The notes under the pieces are model-generated. The model was not told the origin of the DNA and searched no databases. It saw nothing but the letters and a program-made list of their open reading frames with translations. A stretch of 57,497 nucleotides of DNA from positions 1 to 57,497 of the forward strand of contig WSYG01000011.1 of NCBI GenBank assembly GCA_009773735.1, written 5' to 3'. How positions within the stretch are numbered: the stretch's first letter is position 1; each line of letters opens with the position of its first letter. The position numbers were made by a program, and so were the translations under genes. Shown here in pieces: positions 1 through 9,204 of this stretch. Source of the DNA: Erysipelotrichaceae bacterium. GTDB lineage: Bacteria > Bacillota_I > Bacilli_A > Erysipelotrichales > Erysipelotrichaceae.

Positions 1-193
1 TGATTTGACACCAATATTTTACACGGAGTGCTTCCTCTATTCATAGAAATTTCGTCCTTTTCTACTTTGTACGTTTACACAAGATATTTTATACTACCGG
101 ATACCAGTCAGCTGGTATTTAAAGTTTGAATTTTGATTCATATTATGATGTGTAATATCTTTTAAACACAACAACGAGTTGGATGATAAGTTA
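1..193. other. Window edge, no gene seen
   Basis: This stretch lies downstream of the minus-strand cyclic-di-GMP enzyme gene. The only structure I see is a 7-bp inverted repeat, ATACCAG/CTGGTAT at 101-118. It has no convincing T-tract on either strand, so I do not call it a terminator. Confidence 0.4.
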
Positions 194-2842
194 CTAAGGA
201 ATCAATGAAAACAGATCTTGCGGAGTATCTTTGGTTTTACTAAGTTTTGGAAGAACTCTTTCAATAAAGACATATACAATTTCAGGATCGAATTGAGTAG
301 AGGCACAGCGAATGAGTTCACTGACGGCTTCATCTTCAGATCTTATCTGCATATAGATACTGTCTGTAGTCATCGCATCATATGCATCTGCGACCGCAAT
401 GATCCGCGATTGAATCGGAATGGTTTTACCTTTGAGTTTCTTAGGATAACCGTTGCCATCCCAATGTTCATGATGAGACAAGACAAATTCGGCGATTTCC
501 GAGAACTCATTGACGGCACTTAAAATACGATAACCAACTTCACTGTGACGTTCAATATCGCGTTGATCTACAATACTTAGAGGTAAAGGTTTATTAAGCA
601 CAGTGTCTGATATCCCAATCTTACCAATATCATGCATTAAACCAGTCGCACGTATCTTATTGATTTCACTCTTATCAAACTTCAAAGCTTTCGCAATCAA
701 CGTACTGAGTTCACTGACACGCTTAGAGTGAAGCATTTCACGAGGGCTTTTTTCATACAACGATTTCATGATGATGTCGATGGTCTTACTCATGATGCTT
801 GAGGAATCGGCTAATTTCTGACGATACATACTGTCTTCTGCTTGTTTAAAAATCTCGTCTGTTTTTTCATCTGCAGAGGTTTTTATACCATATCCTGTCG
901 CAATCGAAAGATTGATCTCACCAATTTTTTCATGAGACAAGATTCGATTGATTCGTTCAATGATTGTGGTTGCGGTTTGTTCTTGAGTCTTAGGTAACAA
1001 GATGACAAATTCATCACCTCCAATACGGGCAATGATCTCATCTTTACGACAGATGTCTTTTATCGTATTTGCCACGGTTTGAATTAGTACATCACCCATC
1101 GCATGACCAAACGCATCATTGATCAGTTTTAAACCATTGATATCACCAATGATGAGGGCCAAAGGATAATTACGTGGATGATCTAAACGGCGTAATTCTT
1201 CTTCATAAAAACGTCGATTATAAAGTCCAGTCAATTGATCATGATAACTTAGATAATGCATTTTTTCTTCAGCGAGTTTTCGTGATGTAATGTCTTCACT
1301 GACCACCACCACATGCGGCACATCAAAAGATGAAGGATCCAGCAAAGAAACTGTGATATGTACCCAAACGATTGATTTATCTTTACGTATGTATCTCTTT
1401 TCAGTACTAAATGTTGTATCTTGATGATTGATGAGCCTTTGAGTTTGAAGATTATCGATATTCAAATCATCAGGATGCGTAATATCTCTAAAAGTCATTT
1501 TTAACAACTCATCTGAACTGTAACCGACAATATCACAGAATTTCTGATTGACTCGAGCATAGTTGCCTGTAAGTGGTCCTATGACAAATCCTACCGCTGC
1601 TTGTTCAAACATGGCATTCAATTGATTGCCTTGTTTAAGAAGCTTTTCTTGCATCTGTACTTCTTGGGTAATGTCTTCGATGTATAAGATGATTCCACCG
1701 ACTTGATTTTCATTTTTAGTCCAAGGCCGAACTTCCCACTTTATGTAAATCTGAGATCCGTCTGGATGCGTAAATAGATCCTTATCATTTCGTTCAACTT
1801 GTCCTGCTAAAGCCCGTTGATGAACTTGTTTATAGTAATGATTTAGATTTGGGAAAACATCATAATGCGATTTACCGATGATGTTTGGATCTTCGATTTT
1901 GAAAAGCGTGAGATAGCGCTGACTGACATAGATATAGCACATGTCTTGATCAAATAACGCAACAGCACCTCGATCATTCTCAATGACAGTACGCATCAGT
2001 TCATGCGACTGTTTTAAATCAGACTCTGTTTGGCGACGTTGGGTGATGTCTTGTTGAGTCCCAAAATGACCTGTGATTCGTCCTTGTTCATCATAAAGAC
2101 AGATGTAATCTCCTTCGATATCGATCTTTGTGCCATCTGCTTTTAACTCTTGGGTGTCGATATGAACCATGCCTTGGTCAAACAATTGTTTCCAGGCCGC
2201 TTTTCCTTGTGCTAGATCATGACTAAACATTACCCGAGGCGTTAAGATCCTATGCTCATTAAAAGTAAGCCCATATTGATCTAAATAGGCTTGATTGGCT
2301 TTGGTCACAAACTGATTGTCAAACACATACTCAAGGACAGCATCTTTATCTACAGAATCATTCCATTCTACAGGATCTTTCAACATCATAAAGAAAGACC
2401 CACATAATGATTGTTTAAAGAAAAGCTCCAATAAACGTTCAGAATTCTTAAGATCTAAACTCTGTTGAACTGAGGAAGTGATGTTGCGTGCAGATGCAAT
2501 AAATCCAATGATACTGCCTTGCTCATCTTTGATTGGAGTCAAGGTTCTTTCTAGATAGATATTGGCTAAGTCTGAATCAGCATATTGTTTGATAAGGGTA
2601 AAGGTTTCACCTTTCAAAGCTCGGTCATAATCAAATTTAATCAAGACACGATCTTGTTCAATTGTGATCGCATCAAGTAAACTCATGCCTACTTCGATGT
2701 CAGTACCCCAAATCTGCTTTACAGCTTCTTTGTGTTTCTGATTGAATGCAATGTATCGATATTGGGTATCACAAAAATACACTTGAAGATCTGGTGTATT
2801 GTTTAGAAGTGCAGTAAATAATGATTCTAAATGATCAGACAT
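194..2842 (-). CDS. PAS-GGDEF-HD-GYP cyclic-di-GMP turnover protein
   Basis: A multi-domain signalling protein of 882 residues. About four N-terminal PAS-type sensor modules (residues 1-530, with repeated 'DITxR' module ends) precede a diguanylate cyclase domain with an intact GGDEF signature near residue 606. It ends in an HD-GYP phosphodiesterase domain, with HDIGK near 735 and HHEHWDGNGYP near 790. The family makes and/or degrades cyclic di-GMP in response to small ligands or redox state. No signal peptide or membrane segment is visible, so it should be cytoplasmic. The canonical RxxD inhibitory site before GGDEF reads RKDE, so product inhibition may be weak (inference). The start has a GAGGGGG ribosome site. 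It appears monocistronic and is unrelated to its neighbours. Confidence 0.93.
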   Translation of the reverse strand: MSDHLESLFTALLNNTPDLQVYFCDTQYRYIAFNQKHKEAVKQIWGTDIEVGMSLLDAITIEQDRVLIKFDYDRALKGETFTLIKQYADSDLANIYLERTLTPIKDEQGSIIGFIASARNITSSVQQSLDLKNSERLLELFFKQSLCGSFFMMLKDPVEWNDSVDKDAVLEYVFDNQFVTKANQAYLDQYGLTFNEHRILTPRVMFSHDLAQGKAAWKQLFDQGMVHIDTQELKADGTKIDIEGDYICLYDEQGRITGHFGTQQDITQRRQTESDLKQSHELMRTVIENDRGAVALFDQDMCYIYVSQRYLTLFKIEDPNIIGKSHYDVFPNLNHYYKQVHQRALAGQVERNDKDLFTHPDGSQIYIKWEVRPWTKNENQVGGIILYIEDITQEVQMQEKLLKQGNQLNAMFEQAAVGFVIGPLTGNYARVNQKFCDIVGYSSDELLKMTFRDITHPDDLNIDNLQTQRLINHQDTTFSTEKRYIRKDKSIVWVHITVSLLDPSSFDVPHVVVVSEDITSRKLAEEKMHYLSYHDQLTGLYNRRFYEEELRRLDHPRNYPLALIIGDINGLKLINDAFGHAMGDVLIQTVANTIKDICRKDEIIARIGGDEFVILLPKTQEQTATTIIERINRILSHEKIGEINLSIATGYGIKTSADEKTDEIFKQAEDSMYRQKLADSSSIMSKTIDIIMKSLYEKSPREMLHSKRVSELSTLIAKALKFDKSEINKIRATGLMHDIGKIGISDTVLNKPLPLSIVDQRDIERHSEVGYRILSAVNEFSEIAEFVLSHHEHWDGNGYPKKLKGKTIPIQSRIIAVADAYDAMTTDSIYMQIRSEDEAVSELIRCASTQFDPEIVYVFIERVLPKLSKTKDTPQDLFSLIP

Positions 2843-2936
2843 ATCCCCCTCTTTTTTAAAAACTCTAGTAAGTCCATTATCAACTCTTTAATGACTGAAT
2901 TCAACATAATTCAAATAATAATGTGTCTTTTTACAC

Positions 2937-2965
2937 AAAAAACCCCGTTTTAAACGGGTTTTTGA
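2937..2965. terminator. Rho-independent terminator, usable on both strands
   Basis: The palindrome CCCGTTT/AAACGGG is flanked by an A-run on the left and a T-run on the right. On the minus strand it ends the alcohol dehydrogenase gene, whose stop is at 2978. Confidence 0.75.
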
Positions 2966-2977
2966 TTGATTTAAGCC

Positions 2978-4138
2978 TTACGCACAAGCATTTAAGATTG
3001 CCAAGACATCGCTGACTTTGAGTGGGACAAATGCTTCATCAAGTTTTCCAAGTTCAACAGATCTTTGAGCCATAATGTCAAACTTTGAAGTGTCGATTCC
3101 TACTTCATGTAAAGTCATCGGAATTCCTAATGATTTAAAGAAGTACTCTGTCGCATTGATTCCATCATTGGCCAGTTTAAATGGATCTACTGAGTTGGGC
3201 AAATGCCAAACATTGATCGCATATTCAGTAAACTTTGATACAGTTTGGTCGTTTAAGATATGACGCATCCAAGATGGAGTTAAGATGGCTAAACCGATCC
3301 CGTGGGTCAAATCATAATAGGCACTTAATTCATGTTCAATTGGATGAACGGACCAAGATCCACCTTTTCCGCTGCCAGTTAATCCATTAAGAGCCAAAGA
3401 GCTTGCCCAAGCCAAATTGGCGCGTGCAGAATAATCATCAGGAGTCTTATAGGCAATCGGCGCATATTTAATGACGGTTTGTAAAATGCCTTCAGCGATG
3501 CGATCTTGAACAAAAGCATCTGGTGTCTTTTTAAAGTAGTTTTCTAAGATGTGTGAGAAAATATCGGCTGAACCTGCAGCCGTTTGTTTTTGCGGTAAAG
3601 TGTACAAATAAGTAGGATCAACGATCGAAGTCTTAGGCATCGTTGGCCAATTGCCTGTGCCTTTTTTCATCTGGTTTTCGGTGTTGGTGATGACAGCCCA
3701 TTGGTTCATCTCTGAACCAGTTCCGGCCATCGTTAAAACAGTTACCAAAGGTAAAGCTTGTGTGATCTTATTGGAATCCATAACCAAATCCCATGCTTTT
3801 CCTGGGTAATGAGCCGCTGCTGCAACGACCTTACTGCAATCGATGACGGACCCGCCACCCACAGCCAGTATCACATCGATCTGATGGTCTCTGCATAATT
3901 GGGCACCACGCTCGACTGAACTTAAATGTGGATTAGGCTCAATATCTGAAAACTCAGTTATGTTGAAACCATTAAGTAACGTTATAACTTCATCATAGAT
4001 TCCAAAAGTTTTGATGCTTCCAGATCCATAAGCTAACAAAACGTTTTTTCCATAACGTGAAAGCACTTCAGGCAATTGATTGATTTGACCTTTGCCAAAT
4101 AAGATTTCTGTACTTGCGTGCAATTTAAAGTTATCCAT
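2978..4138 (-). CDS. Iron-containing alcohol dehydrogenase (YqhD/butanol dehydrogenase type)
   Basis: 386 residues, the usual length for group III alcohol dehydrogenases, which reduce aldehydes with NAD(P)H. The nucleotide motif GGGSVID is at 94-100. Candidate metal ligands are D192, H196, H265 and H279, within ADIFSHILENYF and HPIEHELSAYYDLTHG. The sequence is closest in feel to the NADPH-dependent YqhD/BdhA branch, so the substrate is probably a short aldehyde such as butyraldehyde or a toxic 2-oxoaldehyde. It has its own ribosome site (AAGGAGAA) and terminator, so it is probably monocistronic. The exact substrate cannot be read from the sequence. Confidence 0.92.
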   Translation of the reverse strand: MDNFKLHASTEILFGKGQINQLPEVLSRYGKNVLLAYGSGSIKTFGIYDEVITLLNGFNITEFSDIEPNPHLSSVERGAQLCRDHQIDVILAVGGGSVIDCSKVVAAAAHYPGKAWDLVMDSNKITQALPLVTVLTMAGTGSEMNQWAVITNTENQMKKGTGNWPTMPKTSIVDPTYLYTLPQKQTAAGSADIFSHILENYFKKTPDAFVQDRIAEGILQTVIKYAPIAYKTPDDYSARANLAWASSLALNGLTGSGKGGSWSVHPIEHELSAYYDLTHGIGLAILTPSWMRHILNDQTVSKFTEYAINVWHLPNSVDPFKLANDGINATEYFFKSLGIPMTLHEVGIDTSKFDIMAQRSVELGKLDEAFVPLKVSDVLAILNACA

Positions 4139-4253
4139 GAATTCTCCTTAAAGTGATAGAACTATTTTAAACAATCTGACTGAATAATAATAGGATTTTA
4201 AGTAAACTTAAGATAAGTTCATCTCAACTTCACAAATAGTGCTGTCTGATAAA

Positions 4254-4276
4254 CATAAATCCCTTACGGGATTTAT
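4254..4276 (-). terminator. Terminator of the aldo-keto reductase/SGNH pair
   Basis: An AAATCCC/GGGATTT hairpin followed on the minus strand by a T-rich stretch. It overlaps the stop codon of the SGNH hydrolase gene. Confidence 0.6.
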
Positions 4277-4872
4277 AAAAGCGATGGCAAAATATCGATT
4301 AAAGCTGAGGCAATGAGTTGATGTCCTAGATCACTAGGATGCACCCCATCTGGCAAGAGTTCTTCTGGTTTATGTTTTCTAGAAGCTTGATTAAATAGTT
4401 CTTGAAGTGGAATAAACGCATCGGCTTGAACCAATGCGATCGATCTAAAGATCTTGCGTAAGCGATATAAAGGTTCGATCCAATCAGATGTTACGACCCC
4501 AACTTCAAGTAAGAAGGGTTCCATCATGATTAGTTTTAGATTCGGATTTTGTGCTTTGGCTTCAGCAATGATCAACTTCAAATCTTGTTCATATTGTTCA
4601 TCGGTATACGGTTTATCATAAGAAAGATTATGCCAAACTTCATTGACTCCAACCAGTATGCATAAGATGTCTGGATGAAGGGCTAAGGTATCTTCATCCC
4701 ACCGATTTTTAAGATCGATGACACGATTTCCACTGATGCCTTTATTGATGACAGAAACAGTTGGAAAAGCTTCCGCAACTTTAGAAACATAACCATCACC
4801 TAAAGGCACAAACAGATTGCGATTGCAATCTGTTATGCTGTCACCTTGAAATAGCAGGACTGTCTTCTTCAT
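4273..4872 (-). CDS. SGNH/GDSL-family hydrolase
   Basis: A 199-residue cytoplasmic esterase-type hydrolase with the family blocks in order. Block I is GDSITD near residue 10 (nucleophile Ser), block II is GISGNRV, block III is the variant GVNE in place of GxND, and block V is DGVHPSDLG near 175 (catalytic Asp/His). This branch often deacetylates sugars or acts on acyl esters. No signal peptide is seen. The gene starts 2 bp after the aldo-keto reductase upstream of it in the same transcript, which suggests translational coupling and a joint pathway. The substrate is unknown. Confidence 0.85.
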   Translation of the reverse strand: MKKTVLLFQGDSITDCNRNLFVPLGDGYVSKVAEAFPTVSVINKGISGNRVIDLKNRWDEDTLALHPDILCILVGVNEVWHNLSYDKPYTDEQYEQDLKLIIAEAKAQNPNLKLIMMEPFLLEVGVVTSDWIEPLYRLRKIFRSIALVQADAFIPLQELFNQASRKHKPEELLPDGVHPSDLGHQLIASALIDILPSLL

Positions 4873-4874
4873 GA

Positions 4875-5690
4875 TTATTTTTCTAGAACCAACTCGTCTA
4901 AAATCGTCATGGTTTGATCATCAATGACAAAATCAAGATCGGCATTTTCGATCATGCGTTGTTCATGAGTCGTTTTTGGTAAAGGTACAGTTCCTTTTTG
5001 GACGCAATACCGAATGGCCAATCTCGCAATACTTACACCAAGTTCTTTGGCGATCTGTTCTAATTTTGCATTTTTGAATAAACGACCGGTCGCTAAAGGT
5101 GAATAAGCTTCAATCTGAATCTGTAAAGGTTCGCAGAAAGCCACGGTTTCTTTTTGTGTATGTCCAATCCAATAGGAGATCTGATTCACATGAGGAACCA
5201 CTTCACAGGCATCTAATAATGCTTGAATGTCTTTAGGTGAGAAGTTAGAAACACCAATTGAGCGAATCTTACTGTCTCGATAAAGTTTTTCAAAAGCTTT
5301 CCAAGAATCGATGTTGCCTTGTGTACAATCCTTTCCCATTTCATTCCAAGGCCATGGGGCATGAATCAAATATAGATCCAAATAATCGACCCCTAGGTTG
5401 GTGATGGTCTTATCAAATTCAACCAAGGCTTCTTCATAGCCTTTGATCTGTGCTTTTAGTTTGCTGGTGATGAAGATTTCTGATCTAGGAATCCCAGAAT
5501 CTTTGATGGCTTTCCCAACAGCTTCTTCATTTCCATAAGCAGCAGCTGTGTCAATATGTCGATAACCATTCTTAAGAGCTAAAGTAACGGCTTCGTAAGC
5601 TTCTTCATTCGGAATCTGCCAAGTTCCAAAACCTAAGGTTGGGATCTTGACTCCATTGGCTAGTGTTTTAACGTCGTTTAAAGTTTTCAT
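4875..5690 (-). CDS. Aldo/keto reductase
   Basis: 271 residues, the typical length for the 2,5-diketo-gluconate/glyoxal reductase branch. The family signature HIDTAAAYGNEEAVG carries the active-site Asp and Tyr. The catalytic Lys lies in FITSKLKA, the catalytic His in LIHAPWP, and the NADPH-binding PLPKTTHEQRM is near the C-terminus. It reduces small carbonyls with NADPH in the cytoplasm. It is the first gene of a two-gene unit with the SGNH hydrolase. A perfect TCGCAAAA/TTTTGCGA inverted repeat lies just upstream. Confidence 0.92.
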   Translation of the reverse strand: MKTLNDVKTLANGVKIPTLGFGTWQIPNEEAYEAVTLALKNGYRHIDTAAAYGNEEAVGKAIKDSGIPRSEIFITSKLKAQIKGYEEALVEFDKTITNLGVDYLDLYLIHAPWPWNEMGKDCTQGNIDSWKAFEKLYRDSKIRSIGVSNFSPKDIQALLDACEVVPHVNQISYWIGHTQKETVAFCEPLQIQIEAYSPLATGRLFKNAKLEQIAKELGVSIARLAIRYCVQKGTVPLPKTTHEQRMIENADLDFVIDDQTMTILDELVLEK

Positions 5691-5723
5691 AGTTTCCTCT
5701 TTCTTAAGGTTAAGTCATAATTG

Positions 5724-5758
5724 TCGCAAAACAAAGTGATGTGATTACAATTTTGCGA
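5724..5758. promoter_or_regulatory. Inverted repeat upstream of the aldo-keto reductase
   Basis: Perfect 8-bp arms TCGCAAAA (5724-5731) and TTTTGCGA (5751-5758) are separated by 19 bp. The repeat sits 34 bp upstream of the minus-strand start. With no T-run after it, a repressor or activator site is likelier than a terminator of the preceding kbl gene. The regulator is unknown. Confidence 0.45.
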
Positions 5759-5851
5759 TAAGGATGCGTTGTACAGCGTTTGAAATATCTTCTAAAATAG
5801 GATTCAAATCATTTCAACTCATCTTCTTGAGGTTTATTCTTAAGCCAAAAA

Positions 5852-7039
5852 CTATCCTTCTAAGAATTCTTTTCTTACCTGCTTAAAGGCTTCCACGGCC
5901 TTTAATAGTTGATCTTGAGTATGCGCAGCACTGACCATAACTCTTAAGCGTGCTTTACCTTTAGGAACAGTAGGGAATACGATCGGGGAAACATAAACAC
6001 CCAATTCATATAGACGCTTTGATGTTTTTACAGTCAGAGCTTCATCAAACAACATGACAGGTGTAATCGGAGATTCACTATGCCCAATATCAAATCCAGC
6101 TTGTGTCATATGCGCCTTAAAGAAGGCACTGTTGGCCCATAAAGTCTTGGTATACTCATCGCTTTCAGACATCATCTTTACACCTTCTATGAGTGCTCCA
6201 ATGACGGCAGGAGGAAGATTGGTTGAGAAAAGTAAAGGTCTAGCTCGTAAGGAGAGCCATTCTTTCATGACTTTTTTACCAGCCACATAACCACCCATTG
6301 CCCCAAAAGCTTTGGACAAAGTTCCGATCGTAAAATCGATCCGTCCATGAAGATGAAAATGATCGACTGTGCCTCTTCCGTTTTCACCCAAGACCCCTGA
6401 TCCATGCGCATCATCGACATAAGTCAAACATTGATAGGCTTCAGCCAAGTCAACGATTTCAGGTAACTTCGCTAAATCACCATCCATGGAGAATACCCCA
6501 TCAGTAATGATCAGGACATTTTGATAATGAGACCTTTTTTCAACCAAGATCCGTTTAAGGTCTTCCATATCACTATGTTTAAAAACAGCTCTATCAGCTT
6601 TTGATAATTTGACCCCATCGATGATGGAGGCATGATTGAGTTCATCTGAGATGATCAAATCTCCTGCGTCGGTTATGGCTTGTATGACTCCCGCATTACA
6701 GTTGAATCCCGATTGAAAGACAAGGACCGCTTCTTCTTTCTTAAAGATTGCCAAAGCTTTTTCAAGCTCTTCATGCAAAGACATATTGCCTAAAATGGTC
6801 TTAACAGCACCTGCTCCGATCCCATACTGTTCAACGGCTTGGATGGCTGCTTTTTTTAAACGCGGATGATTCGCAAAACCCAGATAATTATTAGAGGTCA
6901 GGTTGATGACTTCATGGCCATTGACGATGACCAATGCTTCATTGGCACTTTCTAGAATCGGTAAGACTCTAAATACACCATCTGCTTTCAATTGATCGAC
7001 TTTCTTTTTTAAGAAATCAAGTTCATGAATTTGACTCAT
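5852..7039 (-). CDS. kbl: Glycine C-acetyltransferase (2-amino-3-ketobutyrate CoA ligase)
   Basis: 395 residues, a PLP-dependent alpha-oxoamine synthase. It cleaves 2-amino-3-oxobutyrate with CoA to glycine and acetyl-CoA. Visible signatures are [16 protein letters not shown] near the N-terminus, [16 protein letters not shown], and the PLP lysine in [13 protein letters not shown]. The start codon overlaps the upstream tdh stop by 4 bp, so the two enzymes of threonine degradation are translationally coupled. This pairing separates it from the homologous AONS/BioF enzymes. Confidence 0.96.
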   Translation of the reverse strand: MSQIHELDFLKKKVDQLKADGVFRVLPILESANEALVIVNGHEVINLTSNNYLGFANHPRLKKAAIQAVEQYGIGAGAVKTILGNMSLHEELEKALAIFKKEEAVLVFQSGFNCNAGVIQAITDAGDLIISDELNHASIIDGVKLSKADRAVFKHSDMEDLKRILVEKRSHYQNVLIITDGVFSMDGDLAKLPEIVDLAEAYQCLTYVDDAHGSGVLGENGRGTVDHFHLHGRIDFTIGTLSKAFGAMGGYVAGKKVMKEWLSLRARPLLFSTNLPPAVIGALIEGVKMMSESDEYTKTLWANSAFFKAHMTQAGFDIGHSESPITPVMLFDEALTVKTSKRLYELGVYVSPIVFPTVPKGKARLRVMVSAAHTQDQLLKAVEAFKQVRKEFLEG

Positions 7040-8094
7040 AATAGCTCCTTTTCACCGACTCTTAAGACAATCTTTCCGCAATTGCCTTCATGCATCAGTT
7101 TAAAAGCGGCTTCATAATCTTCAAAAGGTAAGATATGAGTAACGATCTTATCTAGATCTAATAAGTTGTGATCGATGAGATCTTTGCCTTGCTGCCAAGT
7201 TTGCATGATCCTGCGTCCAGTAATGCCATGGATGGTGATGCCTTTAAAGACGATCTCATTAGCGACATCGATCATCATTGGATTATCAGGTAAACCTAGG
7301 ATAGATAAGCGTCCACCTTTCTTAAGATACGTAAAGGCTTGATGTAAGGCTTTGGCAGAACCGCTCATCTCGCATACGACATCGACTCCATAACCTCCTG
7401 TCGCATCCAATACACTTTTAGTCACATCATCTTTATATGAATTCAAGGCTATTTTTGCCCCTAATGTTTTGGATAGATCTAAACGATAATCATTAATATC
7501 AACAGCGATGATAATTTTTGCGCCTAATGCTTTAGCAACATTCACTGCCATTAAACCAATAGGACCTACACCTACAACTGCGACCGTTTTATCTTTGATC
7601 TCACCACTGGTCACCGTATGGATCGCATTTCCTAAAGGTTCTTGGATACACAACATGGCTGGATCGATCAAAGGATCATTTAACCAAGCATTTTTTGCGG
7701 GTATGGCGATGTATTCTGCGAAAGCCCCATCGCGATCAACCCCTAAGATCTCTGTGTTTTGACAAATATGACCTTGCCCATTTAAACAAAATTCACAGGT
7801 CCCACATACAATATGAGTCTCTGCTGAAACGATATCACCACATTTTAAACCTGATACATCTTTGCCTAACTCAACGATCTGCCCAGCCAACTCATGACCC
7901 ATGACTTGGGGTAACTTGATTCTGGATTGAGCCCATGGATTATAATCATAGATATGGACATCTGTTCCACAGACTGAAGTAGCCAATACTTTAACTAAGA
8001 TTTCATCATCTTTTATGCTAGGGATGGGCTTTTCGATGAAGCTTGCCCCAAGGGTTGGATCAAGCTTACTGATGGTTTTCATTGTGGTTTTCAT
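7036..8094 (-). CDS. tdh: L-threonine 3-dehydrogenase
   Basis: 352 residues, a medium-chain zinc dehydrogenase oxidising threonine to 2-amino-3-oxobutyrate with NAD+. The catalytic zinc region [11 protein letters not shown] and GHE lie near the N-terminus. The structural zinc cluster is [15 protein letters not shown], and the Rossmann motif [10 protein letters not shown] follows. It is coupled to kbl by a 4-bp overlap, completing the threonine-to-glycine plus acetyl-CoA route. A GAGGT ribosome site supports the first ATG, and a second ATG four codons later is possible. Confidence 0.95.
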   Translation of the reverse strand: MKTTMKTISKLDPTLGASFIEKPIPSIKDDEILVKVLATSVCGTDVHIYDYNPWAQSRIKLPQVMGHELAGQIVELGKDVSGLKCGDIVSAETHIVCGTCEFCLNGQGHICQNTEILGVDRDGAFAEYIAIPAKNAWLNDPLIDPAMLCIQEPLGNAIHTVTSGEIKDKTVAVVGVGPIGLMAVNVAKALGAKIIIAVDINDYRLDLSKTLGAKIALNSYKDDVTKSVLDATGGYGVDVVCEMSGSAKALHQAFTYLKKGGRLSILGLPDNPMMIDVANEIVFKGITIHGITGRRIMQTWQQGKDLIDHNLLDLDKIVTHILPFEDYEAAFKLMHEGNCGKIVLRVGEKELL

Positions 8095-8172
8095 AAGGTA
8101 ACCTCACTATTTTTATTGTATCATAACCCAGTCTTATTAAGACCTCACTCTGTGCTTCAAAGGTGAAATTTT

Positions 8173-8206
8173 ACACACAAATTAAGGTAGGTGTCTACCT
8201 GTGTGG
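8173..8206. promoter_or_regulatory. Hairpin between divergent tdh and LURP-one-like genes
   Basis: AGGTAG (8185-8190) and CTACCT (8195-8200) are perfect inverted arms around GTGT. Outer CACAC and GTGTG extend the symmetry with small bulges. It lies in the divergent spacer, so an operator for one or both units is plausible. No regulator is assigned. Confidence 0.4.
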
Positions 8207-8234
8207 ACAAGTGAAGTTGAAAATACGCATGTGT

Positions 8235-8263
8235 TTATCATCCAACCTAAAAAGGTTTATAAT
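8235..8263 (+). promoter_or_regulatory. Sigma-A-type promoter for the LURP-one-like gene
   Basis: TTATCA at 8235-8240, a 17-bp spacer, then TATAAT at 8258-8263. A small inverted repeat AACCT/AGGTT (8244-8257) fills the spacer. Confidence 0.55.
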
Positions 8264-8281
8264 GGGATTAAGGAGAAGGGT

Positions 8282-8770
8282 ATGAAACTATACATCAAAC
8301 AAAAAGTGTTCTCATGGAAAGATAAGTTTTTTGTTAAGAGTGAAGATAATAGTGATAAGTATACTGTCGAAGGTGAATTCTTCTCAATCGGCAAGAAGCT
8401 ACACATCAAAGATTCAAACGGAAATGAAGTTGCGTTGATTCATCAAAAGGTCATGAGTTTGATGCCTCGGTATTTTGTTTATCAAGGTGATCAAGAAGTT
8501 GCAGAAATCGTCAAGAAGTTTACTTTCATCAAACAAGCTTATGTTGTCAATGGACCCAATTGGAAAGTAGAAGGCAACTTCACTGCACATATGTATCGGG
8601 TCTTTGATGATGATAATCCAATCATCAACATCGAAAAAGCATTCTTCTCTTGGGGTGATTCCTATGTCTTAGACATCGACGCTTCGGTCAATGAAGTATT
8701 GGCCTTGGCAGTTGTTTTGGCAATCGACGCCGCCAATCAACAAGCCAGCAATGCTCGCAAATCTGATTAA
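8282..8770 (+). CDS. LURP-one-related (YxjI-like) protein
   Basis: 162 residues from the ATG at 8282, which follows a strong AAGGAGAAGGG ribosome site. A longer in-frame reading from 8201 would run through the promoter and is rejected. The N-terminus MKLYIKQKVFSWKDKFFVK, then EGEFFSIGKKLHI and a final hydrophobic helix (LALAVVLAIDAA) match the tubby-like beta-barrel of LURP-one/YxjI proteins. Their biochemical role is undefined, with phospholipid or membrane association suggested. No signal peptide is visible. It lies 61 bp upstream of the PTS IIB gene and may share its transcript. Confidence 0.75.
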   Translation: MKLYIKQKVFSWKDKFFVKSEDNSDKYTVEGEFFSIGKKLHIKDSNGNEVALIHQKVMSLMPRYFVYQGDQEVAEIVKKFTFIKQAYVVNGPNWKVEGNFTAHMYRVFDDDNPIINIEKAFFSWGDSYVLDIDASVNEVLALAVVLAIDAANQQASNARKSD

Positions 8771-8831
8771 ATCATGCGATTAAGTTCTGTTGGCCAAACC
8801 ATTAAATCTTGGTCAAATTAAGGAGCGATTC

Positions 8832-9140
8832 ATGAACATCTTGCTTATTTGTGCTGCAGGTATGACTACTAGCATCCTCGTCAATAATATGAGGAAGTTT
8901 GCAGATCCATCAGATAAGATCAGTGCCTATCCACTGGTATTTTTATCGGAACATATTCAAGATTGTGATGTGATTTTAGTGGGTCCACAAACCAGTCACA
9001 TGTTCAAAGTCATTGAAGATGAGGCCAAAGCTTTGGGTAAAGGGGTTGCTATGATGGATCCAACTGCACTTGCTAAGGTTGATGGTGCTGTTATGTATCA
9101 GCAAGCTAAAGACTTGTATGAATCATTACCTAAACTCTAA
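8832..9140 (+). CDS. Orphan PTS IIB subunit, lactose/cellobiose family
   Basis: 102 residues from the ATG at 8832, preceded by AAGGAGCG. The N-terminal beta strand NILLICAAGMTTS carries the phosphocysteine C7 in the P-loop typical of cellobiose/chitobiose IIB. The family passes phosphate from IIA to the incoming sugar. No IIA or IIC is adjacent. The only other PTS-like gene in the window (minus strand, 45.2-46.3 kb) is of a different IIC type. It may serve a transporter elsewhere or have a regulatory role. A terminator follows immediately. Confidence 0.88.
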   Translation: MNILLICAAGMTTSILVNNMRKFADPSDKISAYPLVFLSEHIQDCDVILVGPQTSHMFKVIEDEAKALGKGVAMMDPTALAKVDGAVMYQQAKDLYESLPKL

Positions 9141-9160
9141 AGGTGCGCTGCACCTTTTTA
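9139..9160 (+). terminator. Terminator after PTS IIB
   Basis: The hairpin AAAGGTGC-GCT-GCACCTTTTT ends in a T-run directly after the stop codon. Confidence 0.85.
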
Positions 9161-9171
9161 TATTAGTGGAA

Positions 9172-9185
9172 CGAAAACCTTTTCA
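9172..9185. promoter_or_regulatory. Candidate LacI-family operator upstream of GH30
   Basis: The core CGAAAACCTTTTCA is the most divergent of six related palindromes in the window, with central CC instead of CG. A TAAAAT -10-like box follows at 9190-9195, only 9 bp before the GH30 start. Confidence 0.5.
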
Positions 9186-9204
9186 ATGTTAAAATTAAAC
9201 TACC

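Noticed and set aside
101-118. ATACCAG/CTGGTAT hairpin as terminator of the cyclic-di-GMP gene
   Set aside because: On the minus strand no T-run follows, and the distance from the stop codon is about 75 bp.
8201-8281. N-terminal extension of the LURP-one-like protein
   Set aside because: The extra codons run through a TATAAT promoter, while a strong ribosome site precedes the ATG at 8282.
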